From NCBI GenBank assembly GCA_009602725.1, contig WELB01000047.1, forward strand, positions 1 through 48,430: a DNA stretch of 48,430 nucleotides. Reading direction: 5' to 3'. Made by a program: the position numbers and the translations under genes. Position 1 is the stretch's first letter; each line of letters starts with the position of its first letter. Below, piece after piece: positions 34,664-43,145 of this stretch. The DNA is from Spirogloea muscicola. Lineage: Eukaryota; Streptophyta; Zygnematophyceae; Spirogloeales; Spirogloeaceae. The notes under the pieces were generated by a model. That model saw only the letters and a program-made list of their open reading frames with translations. It was not told the DNA's origin and did not search any database.

Positions 34664-34730
34664 AGAATGGCGTGCCCTTAGAGAAGAGGGGCTGGCCAAG
34701 CCAGCCCAAAAGAATGGACAATATTTAAAG
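34664..34730 (+). repeat. Dispersed hairpin element, copy
   Basis: Contains GAAGAGGGGCTGGCCAAGCC directly followed by AGCCCAAAAGAATGGACAAT; the arms GGCTGG and CCAGCC flank a short loop. Confidence 0.7.
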
Positions 34731-34791
34731 CCAAAAAAGGTACCGAAAGGGAAAACTACACAACTAGACAAGAGACGATGCATATGGAAGC

Positions 34792-35100
34792 TCAGTACCC
34801 GCGAGTGAGCAACATCAAGTCTGAGTAACTCGCTGCAGGAAAGGAAGCACTCCGGCGAGACCCTGAGGCAGCAGCCATAGCGTGGCCGGCACTGATGTGG
34901 ACTGGTCGAGCCAAAGAGAAAGCCAAAGAGCGCTGGAGGAAGACGGAGAGCCACATGCGAAAGACTTGAGCCAGGGAGCCGGCAGCATTGAAGCCCGGCA
35001 CCTCCCCTGGCTGACCCGCCCGCCGATCAATGCCCTGCCGGGCAAGCCGCTGCAGGAGGTCCAGCCAGCGACTGCCGTAGGCCCCCTGTACGTCGATTGC
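34792..35100 (-). mobile_element. Retroelement 3' coding fragment
   Basis: The minus frame encodes LAIDVQGAYGSRWLDLLQRL, AGSLAQVFRM and the family terminus SYSDLMLLTRGY followed by a stop at about 34792. A hairpin element abuts its 5' side (35100-35165), so upstream coding sequence is cut off. Confidence 0.65.
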
Positions 35101-35165
35101 AAGAAAGAAGTGGCTCTCCCAATGGGGGCAAGGGCTGTGAAAAGCCAGCCCGAAAAGAATTGACA
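35100..35165 (+). repeat. Dispersed hairpin element, copy
   Basis: Reads AAGAAGTGGCTCTCCCAATG, GGGGCAAGGGCTGTGAAAAG and CCAGCCCGAAAAGAATTGAC; somewhat degraded in its left half. Confidence 0.65.
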
Positions 35166-35234
35166 AAGGTTCGAAGGGGCCAAATGACGGAGGGGCCTGT
35201 AGCTCTATGGCAAAGCGGGTGGCGGATGGACCAC

Positions 35235-36204
35235 TCAGTAGCTACGAGTGAGGAGCCTCAAATCCGACAGACTAGCTGCCGGAAAACAATCCCCCTGACG
35301 AATGCCGGAGGCCGCAGCGAGAGCACGGCCAGCACGCAGATGCAAGGCGAGGGCCAGGGACCGCTGAAGGGAGACTGACAATCGCGTGCGATATACCTGG
35401 GCCCATGAGCTAGCGGCGTTGAAGTCAGCCGGCTCACCTCGCCTGCGTGCCACAGCGCGCCGCCCAAGCTTGGCCAGCAGGTCGAGCCACTGGGACCCGA
35501 GAGCCCCGTGCACGTCCACAGCCAGGGGGACGAACTCATCACCAGCCGGGTGGTCGGCGTGTTTGGCCGCCATGCAGCGAGCGGCCTTCGCCGCAGCGTG
35601 GCCAGCCCGCGAGGCAGAGAGCCCCGGGTTGGAGCGGTCGACCACATCAGTGGTGACCACATCAGCAAATGCACGTGCCGCCGCCCGGCGTGGAGGCCAC
35701 CAGGTCGACGAGGCGCGTGTGGAGTCCGTCGGCCCTCTGGAGGATTGGCATGACAGAAGTATTCTCCATCGCCACCGTGTATCCGGCCTCCTGGAAGATG
35801 CCGAACATTGCATCTCGGCGGAGGTCGTGAGCAGCTGTACGTTCACCTCCATTGGCGCAGTGGAGGATATGCGCCGCCAGCTCCGCCGGGTCCGTCGACC
35901 GCTCCCCGCACTCACACTGCAGCACGCCTAGCAGACAGGGCGGGGGGAGACCCAACAGGCGATGTAAAAAAGTTGGCGTACGGAAGAGTTCATCAGGCAT
36001 CCTGAGGGCATCGTACAGGGGGAGCGCGGAGAGCCAGGCTGCCGCGCCAGGGGAGGCGGCCGACCGCAGCCGAGCATGGCAGCGCACATCGGTCGGAGGG
36101 AGAAGCCGCAGTGTGGCCGTGAAGGCCGCCTTCTCGACTGCCGCCATGTACCGCGCCTGCGTTTGCGAGTCGGTGGAGTGGGCAAGGTGGGCAAACGAGA
36201 CCAC
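35235..36204 (-). mobile_element. Retroelement ORF2 3' portion, frame-broken, left arm of an inverted pair
   Basis: The minus strand encodes, from about 36204 down, ARYMAAVEKAAFTATLRLLP, LGLPPPCLLGVLQCECG, a CX1C...HX3C cluster (AAHILHC), RTAAHDLRRDAMFGIFQEAG, RADGLHTRLVDLVAS and, after a frame change near 35665-35690, DVVTTDVVDRSNPG, GALGSQWLDLLAKL and SLSDLRLLTRSY with a stop at 35235. Comparison with the sister copy at 36250-37016 shows that a 2-base loss explains the frame change. Spaced D residues after the Cys/His cluster suggest a restriction-like endonuclease, as in R2/CRE-type elements. It is inactive. Confidence 0.7.
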
Positions 36205-36249
36205 GCTCTCGCGTCACTTGCGGAGCACCCTCCCCTCGCAGAGAGCGTG

Positions 36250-37016
36250 GTCCCGTTTGCCCACCTTGCCCACTCCACCGCAAGCGCAGGCACGGTACAT
36301 GGCGGCAGTCGACAAGGCGTCCTTCACAGCCACGCTGCAGCTCCTCCCTCCAACAGACGCGCGCGGCCATGCTCGGCTGCTGTCGGCCGCCTCCCCTGGC
36401 CAGCAGCCTGGCTCTCCGCGCCCCCCTGTACGATGCCCTCAGGATGCTGGATGAACTCTTCCGTACGGCAACCCATCGCCAGTTGGGTCTCCCCCCGCCC
36501 TGTCTGCTTGGCGTGCTGCAGTGTGAGTCTGGGGAGCGCTCGGCGGACCCGGCGCAGCTGGCGGCGCATATCCTCCGCTGCGTAACTGGAGGTGAACGTA
36601 CAGCTGCTCACGACCTCCGCGGAGATGCAATGTTCGGCATCTTCCAGGAGGCCGGATACACGGTGGTGATGGAGAATACTTCTGTCATGCCAATCCTCCA
36701 GAGGGCTGACGGACTCCACACGCGCCGCGTCCACCTGGTGGCGTCCACGCCGGGCGGCGGCGCGTGCATCATTGCTGATGTGGTCACCACTGATGTGGTC
36801 GACCGCTCCAACCCGGGGCTCGCTGCCTCGCGGGCTGGCCACGCTGCGGCAAAGGTCGCTCGCTGCAAGGCGGTCAAACACGCCGACCACCCGGCTGGAG
36901 ATGAGTTCGTCCCCCTGGCTGTGGACGTGCACGGGGCTCTCGGGTCCCAGTGGCTCGACCTGCTGGCCAGGCTTGCGCGGCGCGCTGTGTCCCGCAGGCG
37001 CGGTGAGCCGGCTGAC
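36250..37016 (+). mobile_element. Retroelement ORF2 3' portion, right arm of an inverted pair, 3'-truncated
   Basis: Same protein region as the minus-strand copy at 35235-36204, in opposite orientation and starting only about 50 bp away. The frame is open from 36369 through LGLPPPCLLGVLQCESG (one cysteine of the cluster is serine here), RTAAHDLRGDAMFGIFQEAG, RADGLHTRRVHLVAS and GALGSQWLDLLARL. At about 37017 it switches abruptly into a different repeat (GCGCGGGGCGCATGAATTGA from 37035), losing the C-terminus. The two arms differ at many positions, so they are separate diverged copies. Confidence 0.7.
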
Positions 37017-37680
37017 TCCAAGATGAAGAGAGAAGGCGCGCGGGGCGCATGAATTGAAAGGGAGGCCAATTCAAGCCAACACGTTGTTCAGGCAGAGCCG
37101 AGTGCAGACTAACCCCCCCTTCTCACGAAAAGGGTCGAGGTCGAGGTCGGATGACCAATACGTGGCAGAGGTCGCCGGGCGCCCAGCCGCCACACCAGCA
37201 GCACGTGCGGAGATTTGGCGGAAACGTGCGACAGCGGAGCGCCAGCTCGGCGCTCCGCCTGCCGCAAGGCGGGAGCAGGTGCGCGCCGCGGTGGTGGACG
37301 AGAAGAGAAGCAAGGCAACTGCTCCCACTCCCATTGCTTGCGACTGGCTTACCGAGCGCAGGCGGCTCGGGCAGGGCGGGCGCGCCCGCTCTGGACGCCG
37401 CCAGCGGTGGCACGCGGACGCGCAAGCGCAAGGCCACTGCGATTGTGCTGCACGAGCACTGCCGTCTGCAGAGATTCCGTAGCCACTTGCGACCTGCCTT
37501 CTTCGTCGCAACCTCCAACCTGCAAGCTCGCGCTGCGAGGAGAACAACAGCGGCAGTGCGTCAACGCTGGCGCTCGCATGGGGGTGCAATCAGCAACTGC
37601 GGTGGCTGCCACAAGCGCTGCACCGCGTACGCCGAGGGCATAGCGGGCACGCCGCCAAACAAGCCCGCCATGAGTTGCTG
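37017..37680. other. Repeat junction and GC-rich sequence without a supported gene
   Basis: 37030-37075 carries the motif also seen near 10330, 34495, 42210 and 42745 (GAATTGAAAGGGAGGCCAAT or its complement). The rest has overlapping open frames on both strands, typical of GC-rich non-coding DNA; nothing was recognised. Confidence 0.4.
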
Positions 37681-38375
37681 ACTCATCCTGTGCCTGCAGG
37701 GACTTTGCAGCGGCTGGACCGGCATTCAGTTGCACCGCCGATTCCTGAACGCGAGCAAACAGCACTGCCGCTCTCCCAGGTATGTTTGCACGCGTTGTGT
37801 CGACAGTGTGCAAGCTTTGCGAGCGTGCCAAGTCATGCCCGCCCGTCCGTTGCTGAGCCATCTTGTGGCTGGATGGACTTTGCAGGCGGCTGGACCGGCC
37901 TTCAGTTGCACCGCCGATCCTGAACTCACGCAAAGAGCGCTGTCGCTCCAGGTATGTTTGCACGCGTTGTGTCGACAGTGTGCAAGCTTTGCGAGCGTGC
38001 CAAGTCATGCCCGCCCGTCCGTTGCTGAGCCAACTTGTGGCTGGATGGATTTTGCAGGCGGGTGGACGGGCGTTCAATTGCACCGCCGATTCCTGAACTC
38101 AAGCAAAGAGCACTGCCGCTCTTCCAGGTACTATTGCACGCATTGTATCGACAATTTGCAAGCTTTGCGGGACGTGCCGAGTCATGCCCGCCCGTCCGTT
38201 GCTGAGCCAACTTGTGGCTGGTTGGATTTTGCAGGCGGCTGGACCGGCCTTCAGTTGCACCGCCGATTCCTGAACTCACGCAAAGAGCACTGCCATTCTC
38301 CCAGGTACTATTGCACGCATTGTGTCGACAGTTTGCAAAATTTGCGGGCGTGCCAAGTCACATGCCGGTTGTGAG
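37680..38375 (+). repeat. Four tandem copies of a ~175-bp exon-like module
   Basis: Each copy has a TTTGCAG acceptor-like site ending at 37710, 37885, 38057 and 38234 (spacings 175, 172, 177), a 66-70 bp block containing CTGGACCGGCCTTCAGTTGC or a variant, and a CAG followed by GTATGT or GTACTA. Successive blocks are 37711-37779, 37886-37951, 38058-38127 and 38235-38304. An open frame crosses most of the array, but the spacing is not a multiple of three in two steps, so repeat units do not stay in one frame. The array ends just before the Harbinger-like ORF. Confidence 0.75.
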
Positions 38376-38457
38376 TAAGCTGGGACAAGTTTGAGGATTG
38401 TGAAAGTTCGCATACAAGCCTCAGCTATAAATTTCTCCATCGTCTGCTTGTGCAGAC

Positions 38458-39055
38458 ATGGAGCAAGAAGGGATTGTGATAGCACTCCTGGTGGTGCTAA
38501 TGATGTTCATCTTCTTAGACATCAACATCGCCCTTGACGAGGAGTTGACATTGCTCATTTGGGAGCAAGAGAGGAAGGCGTCTGAGCACCAAGCAAAGAG
38601 AAGACGTCTTTGGTCCTACGAAAGGTCAACAACTTACGCCAAGACTCTGATGCGTGGTTACGATGAGGGCTTATTCAAATCTCGAGTAAGAGTGTCACGA
38701 CACACCTTCCAAATACTATGTCAAAATCTGGGGCCCTCATTACAACGCCATGACACCAATATGCGGAAGGCGGTGCCAGTGGAGGTGCGCATACTAGTCA
38801 CACTCCATCGTCTTGCAAGCGGGAGTTATCTCAATGTGATCGCTGACCTTTTTGGTCTAGGAACGTCCACGACATGCAAGATTATTATGGAGGTCTTAGA
38901 GGCCATCGAGAAGGAGCTACTCCCATTGTACGTGCGATGGCCCACACGTGAACAGATGGCAGGCATCGCTGCAGACTTTGAGGAGCTGAGGGGAATACCG
39001 TGCATCATGGGAGCTGTGGACGGCAGCCACCTCTCCATCATCGGACCCAAGGAAC
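38458..39055 (+). pseudogene. PIF/Harbinger-type transposase, truncated
   Basis: An ATG just after TGTGCAGAC opens about 200 residues: a leading hydrophobic segment, RRLWSYERSTTYAKTLMRGY, SRHTFQILCQNLGPSL, VRILVTLHRLASGSYLNVIA, FGLGTSTTCKIIMEVLEAIE, RGIPCIMGAVDGSHLSIIGP. The helix-turn-helix-like segment followed by GAVDGSH (first catalytic Asp) is typical of the DDE nuclease of PIF/Harbinger transposons and HARBI1. After KEHA at about 39055 the frame runs into G/C-rich low-complexity sequence and no second D, E or terminal repeat was found. Domesticated or mobile status cannot be told; the catalytic core is incomplete here. Confidence 0.8.
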
Positions 39056-39817
39056 ATGCCCCAGGCGGGGGAGCGCACAGGCGGGGGGAGCGCAGAGAGA
39101 AGTGCGCGCAGAGAGGGCAGGCGGGCGAGGAGCCCCTCCTCCCTCCCTCGACTTTTGACCCCCCCCCCCGCTCCCGACCGTTGGGCGCCCGCGCCCGCCG
39201 CTCGCGCCGCCGCCGTCGCCGCCGCCGGCGGCGACGGCGGCGGCTCCATTGCCCCCTGCTGCCGCCGGTTGGCGCGCTCGCTCCGCCGCGCTCATGGCCG
39301 CGCCAGGCCGCGGGGCTTCCTCGGGCGCCCCGCTCAAGGATGCGCCAGGCTCCGGGGCCCCCCCCGGGCGCCTTGCCGGCTGCCGAGCTCCTCCAGTCAT
39401 CCTCCTCAAGCCTTTCTTCTGCCCCCGACCGTTGTGGCGCCCGGCGACGGCGACGGCGGCGGCTTCAGTCCTCCTCGCCGCCCCCGCCACCGCTGTGCCA
39501 GGCCCCGCGGCTCCCTTGGGCGCCCCCTCCTGCCACCGCTGCTGCTCCATACCTCTAGCAGCTTCTGAAACGGACGCAGGCCAGGCCGTCAAGGCCCTCA
39601 TCAACACCTCCGGGCCTCCTCCCCCCTCCTGCCATCCCTCCTGCTACTGCTGCTGCCCCACTCCTCCTCTAGCAGCTCCAGCAGGACAGGTCGTCAAGGC
39701 CTCAATCGGCACTTCCAGCCCTCTCCCCCCCCCCACCCCTCCATTCCTCCTGGCACAGCTGCTGCCTCACTCCACTAGCAGCTCCAGTAGCTGCTAGATG
39801 CTAGCTGCTACGTCATA
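39056..39817. other. GC-rich low-complexity region
   Basis: C-rich and (CCG)-rich stretches, with repeated imperfect segments (for example CGCCAGGCCGCGGGGCTTCC near 39302 and GTGCCAGGCCCCGCGGCTCC near 39496; CTGCTGCC clusters at 39540-39790). Looks like a degenerate minisatellite that replaced the rest of the transposase. No gene was supported. Confidence 0.5.
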
Positions 39818-39850
39818 AGATGTGCTTACCTCTGTACTTGGCCATACTGG
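39818..39850 (+). repeat. Retroelement 3' tail motif, solo copy
   Basis: AGATGTGCTTACCTCTGTAC followed by TTGGCCATACTGG matches the tail at 19766, 34291 and 45056. No C-terminal coding sequence precedes it. Confidence 0.6.
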
Positions 39851-39960
39851 CCTTTGACTGTTTCAAATACACGAAATTTTCCTCCCTCCTCCCTCCTCAT
39901 CGAACGGGGGCGCGCGTGTGCGTGGCAGCCGTCGATTGGCTCCGCCGCCATCCTCTCAAA

Positions 39961-40004
39961 GCGCGCGTTTCGTACCGGGGTCTTCCCCGGTACGAAATCC
40001 GCGC
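39961..40004. repeat. Perfect 13-bp hairpin with extended GC-rich stem
   Basis: TTTCGTACCGGGG (39968-39980), loop TCTT, CCCCGGTACGAAA (39985-39997) is an exact inverted repeat. GCGCGC on the left (39961-39966) and GCGCGC on the right (about 40000) extend it with a small bulge. Confidence 0.9.
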
Positions 40005-40267
40005 GCTCCACCCGCAAACGGCGAGACACGGTGTCAAACGGGGGGCCAGAGTGGCAAACGGCGGGCCGCGTCATCGCTTCACGTGCGCTGGCGTGGAGGG
40101 GTGGATGACCGGCGCGCGACCTCCAGTGAAACGGGTCTTTTCCACTTAGCGCGCGACACCTCAGCAAGACCTCGACCTCGACCCCGTCCCCGACCGCCGT
40201 GGGAACAGGGCGTAAACAAGGCTACATAACACGGAGACCTAATCTAAGGTACCTAAGATGACATTAG

Positions 40268-40335
40268 TACAGAAGAAGAAATGCTCGCCCATTGAGGATA
40301 GGGGCTGGAAAAGCCAGCCCAGAAAAGAACGAACA
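40268..40335 (+). repeat. Dispersed hairpin element, copy
   Basis: GCTCGCCCATTGAGGATAGG, GGCTGGAAAAGCCAGCCCAG, AAAAGAACGAAC: near-consensus, with the perfect hairpin GGCTGGAAAAGCCAGCC (6-bp arms with a short A-rich loop). Confidence 0.8.
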
Positions 40336-40435
40336 AACGCCGCTGGCTCGTGGGCCCAGGTATATCGCATGCGATTGTCAGTCTCCCTTCAGGGGTCCAC
40401 GGCCCACGCCTTGCATCTGTGTACGAGAGGAAGGA

Positions 40436-40525
40436 GGGCTCGCCCATTGAGGAGAGGGGCTGGAAAAGCCAGCCCAAAAAAGAATGAACAAAGTACGAGA
40501 AGGGGGCCAGAGGAAGCGAGGAAGC
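40436..40525 (+). repeat. Dispersed hairpin element, longest near-consensus copy
   Basis: GGGCTCGCCCATTGAGGAGA, GGGGCTGGAAAAGCCAGCCC, AAAAAAGAATGAACAAAGTA, CGAGAAGGGGGCCAGAGGAA in succession. The same order recurs at 40853-40945 and, in reverse complement, at 19567-19660, so the full unit is about 90 bp. Confidence 0.85.
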
Positions 40526-40571
40526 GCTAAGAAAACAAAGCACACAAAGAAAGAAAGCAGCTACAAATCAC

Positions 40572-41345
40572 TCAGTAACCCCTGCTAAGCAGCCGCAAAT
40601 CAGAGAGGCTAGGGTCCTGAAAGTGGGTCCCCTGGCCAGAGCCAGAGGCAGCAGCAAGAGCCCTGCCGGCACAAAGGTGCAGCGCACGGGCCATCGACCG
40701 CTGCAGCGAGACGGCCAGGCGCATGCGATACAATCGCGCCAGCGACCCTGCTGCAGGGAAGTCTACAGGCTCCCCATGGAAGCGACGGGCGATGGTGTGG
40801 CGGGCGAGCTGGGTGAGCAGCTCGAGCCACCGAGCGCCTAGCGCCCCATGGGCGAAGGGCCCGCCCATCGAGGATAGGGGCTGGAAAAGCCAGCCCAAAA
40901 AAGAATGAATTAAGTACGAGAAGGGGGCCAGAGGAAGCGCTAAGAAATGGGTGTCTATGGCCAACGGGAAGAACTTGTCTACCGGCGGATGGTTAGCGTA
41001 CTTGACCTCCTTAGCGCGAGCGGCGCCGGCGACCGCATACCCAGCCTTGGTGGCACACTGGGCTGGGTGGGAGCGGTCAAAGGCGTCGGTGGTCACCACG
41101 TCCAGGAGAGGTCACCACGTCCAGGAGAAGACGTGGCCCACCGGCCTGTGGGGTGGCCACCAGGTCTACGCGCCGGGCGTGGAGACCGTCGGCCCTGTCC
41201 TGGAGCGGCATGACGCCAGAGTGCTCCGCAGCCACCGAGAAGCCCGCCTCCGCCAGGATGCCATGCATCGCATCGCGGAGGCGGTAGTGGGCCGCCGTCC
41301 GCTCGCCGCCGTGGGCGCAGCGCAGGACGTGGGAGAGGAAGCGCT
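40572..41345 (-). mobile_element. Retroelement ORF2 3' portion with a nested hairpin element
   Basis: The minus strand encodes MHGILAEAGFSVAAEHSG, RADGLHARRVDLVATPQAGG and LLLDVVTS (upstream part, 41077-41268), then VDKFFPLAIDTH, GALGARWLELLTQLARHTIA, AGSLARLYRMRLAVSLQRSM and PSLSDLRLLSRGY with a stop at 40572. A hairpin element (40853-40945) sits exactly between LAIDTH and GALGARW without closing the reading frame. A short local duplication of GGTCACCACGTCCAGGAGA occurs at 41092-41129. Frame breaks make the copy inactive. Confidence 0.65.
40853..40945 (+). repeat. Dispersed hairpin element inserted within retroelement coding sequence
   Basis: GGGCCCGCCCATCGAGGATA, GGGGCTGGAAAAGCCAGCCC, AAAAAAGAATGAATTAAGTA, CGAGAAGGGGGCCAGAGGAA. 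On the opposite strand it adds an in-frame stretch (LALPLAPFSYLIHSFLGW...) to the retroelement ORF. Confidence 0.8.
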
Positions 41346-41446
41346 AAGAAAGGAAGCAAGCGCGGCCAGATTGACTGGTGGCTGGGATCTGTGTGCTGGC
41401 CGTGCTCTCGCTGCGGCCTCCGGCTTTTGTCAGGGAAGAAAGAAAG

Positions 41447-41510
41447 AAAGTGCGCGCCCATAGAGAAGAAGGGCTGGCAAGGCCAGCCCAAAACCAATGG
41501 ACAATGTCTG
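41447..41510 (+). repeat. Dispersed hairpin element, copy
   Basis: GCGCGCCCATAGAGAAGAAG, GGCTGGCAAGGCCAGCCCAA, AACCAATGGACAATG. Hairpin arms GGCTGG and CCAGCC preserved. Confidence 0.7.
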
Positions 41511-41552
41511 AAGCAAAAAAAAGAGGACTACACTACCAACCACGACAATGCA

Positions 41553-41759
41553 CTAGCTCAGTACCCTCGAGTGAGCAACATCAGGTCGGAGTAGCTCGTT
41601 GCAGGGAAGGAGGCACTCCGCCGAGACCCAGAGGTGGCGGCCAGAGCACGTCCTGCTCGCGTGTGGACGGCGTGGGCAAGGGATCGTTGGGACAATATCA
41701 CCAGGCGCATGCGGAAGACCTGGGCTAAAGAGGTATTTCCCAATTAGAGGTCCTTCCAA
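41553..41759 (-). mobile_element. Retroelement C-terminal fragment
   Basis: Minus frame: LAQVFRMRLVILSQRSLAHA, AGRALAATSGSRRSAS, SYSDLMLLTRGY and a stop near 41556. A short, 5'-truncated piece closely related to the copy at 34792-35100. Confidence 0.6.
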
Positions 41760-41889
41760 AAAGGGGGGTCGCTACAGAAAGCCAGCCCTCGTAAGGAAGG
41801 TAAAAGGTCCTAACAATTCGACAACGATATCTGCAAAATAGCAACACACATTTAAGAATGGCTGCTCAATTACTCCTAATCAGCCGCAT

Positions 41890-42110
41890 TCTCTCTAATC
41901 AGCAGCCGCATGTGAATGAAGTTAGCGGCCGGAAATGAGTTGCTCCACCTAGCCTGAGGTGGCAGCCTTCAATAGCCTGAGGCGCCGGCCAGTGCACGGT
42001 CCCAGTACACAGATACAAGGCTTCAGCCAGGGTAACGCTGCCAGGAATGGAAAGTTGTATAAATCGTACAAGGGCCAAAGAGCCCGCAGCATTGTACATG
42101 CCTGCTCCCG
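41890..42110 (-). mobile_element. Retroelement C-terminal fragment, highly degraded
   Basis: Minus frame contains YNAAGSLALVRFIQL and TEALYLCTG-like residues corresponding to the family segment AGSLAQVYRMRLSVSLQRS; the ending is altered (HFRPLTSFTCGC). Identification rests on order and spacing of these residues. Confidence 0.45.
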
Positions 42111-42289
42111 TTATTGCTGTCGGACACCGCGTGTTGCGCTAGCCGGTGTAGAGAGCCCAGCCACTAAGCAAAAGGATGATGACAACTGTGAAAGGAAAGA
42201 GAGGAGGCGTGCGGTGCGCACGAAATTGAAAGGGAGGCCAATTCTAGCCTTACAAATGAAAGGAAAGAGAGGAAGCTCTTCAAAGCGAC

Positions 42290-42690
42290 ATCATAAGGAC
42301 CACCCCCCGGGCGACCACTTCTTCCCATGCGCCATGGATGTATACGGCGGCTACATAAGGAAGTGGACTTCCCTCCTCCATCGCCTGGCACAGCATGTCG
42401 ATGCCCGCCGACGTAGTCGGGCGGGTAGCTTAGGGCATTCTTATGTCCCGCAAGCCATCATTGCCTGCTATAGAATGCGGCTATCATTGAGTCTGCAGCG
42501 CTCCCAGCGCTCTCACAGCCACCCGTCAATCTGGAAGCGCTATTCTCCCAGGCACTCGCGATCCACCAGCAGGCTGGGCGTGCATTAGGCCAGGCTAATG
42601 GCTTCCGTGGTGGTGGTCTGGCTCCTCAGCTTAGCTTGTCAGATATGCATGTGCTCACTCGCGGATATTTAGTGTCCCCCTTAGCCAGCT
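42290..42690 (+). mobile_element. Retroelement ORF2 3' fragment, plus orientation
   Basis: Encodes HHKDHPPGDHFFPCAMDVYG, GYIRKWTSLLHRLAQHVDAR and CYRMRLSLSLQRSQ, matching the family order HPxGDxFxPLAxDVxGA, W..LL, YRMRLSVSLQRS, then frame-broken to a terminus at about 42670. Its reverse complement matches 10385-10800, so these two belong to one subfamily. Confidence 0.6.
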
Positions 42691-42699
42691 CATTACCTT

Positions 42700-43145
42700 G
42701 TTACCAGGACACTTGTAAGGCTACAGTTGGCCTCCCTTTCAATTCCATGCGCACCGCGCGCCTTCTCGCTTTCAGAAGGGGACGATGGCTGTGAAAGGCC
42801 AGCTCATACAAATGGATGGTTCTTAGTGAACAGCGGCGCTCGTCCTGAGAGCCCCACCGCAGCATGCCTTCTGTCGCTGAGGATCTGCACAATCACTGCC
42901 CATGAACTTCAATTTCTGGTGCTCTGTTGTCCTTCCGTTAGCCAAGGAATCATGGCGAGGCAATAAAATGCAGCGACTGCTGTAGGAGGAGCGTGAACGG
43001 TCTTGGAGAATCTCTTTGTCAATGATGACCCGCCACCCAGCAGGACTAGCAAGGGTCTGCTTCAAGGTAGGCTTCCGTGGGCTCTTGGATGCTCAAGCTG
43101 CGGCCGCTGATATAAGAGCAACAGCGGAAGGCAGCAGGAGTGAGC
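42700..43145. other. Repeat remnants, no gene
   Basis: 42722-42815 has the GGCCTCCCTTTCAATTCCAT / GCGCACCGCGCGCC motif and a partial hairpin element (GGCTGTGAAAGGCCAGCTCA). The rest shows nothing recognisable. Confidence 0.45.

Noticed and set aside
35430-37016. Inverted retroelement pair as an assembly mirror artefact
   Set aside because: The arms differ by many substitutions, an indel and different 3' truncation points, which a mirrored duplicate would not show.
37730-38374. A 214-residue open frame across the tandem modules as a real protein
   Set aside because: Two of the three repeat spacings are not multiples of three, so the repeated units would encode unrelated peptides; openness is more likely incidental.
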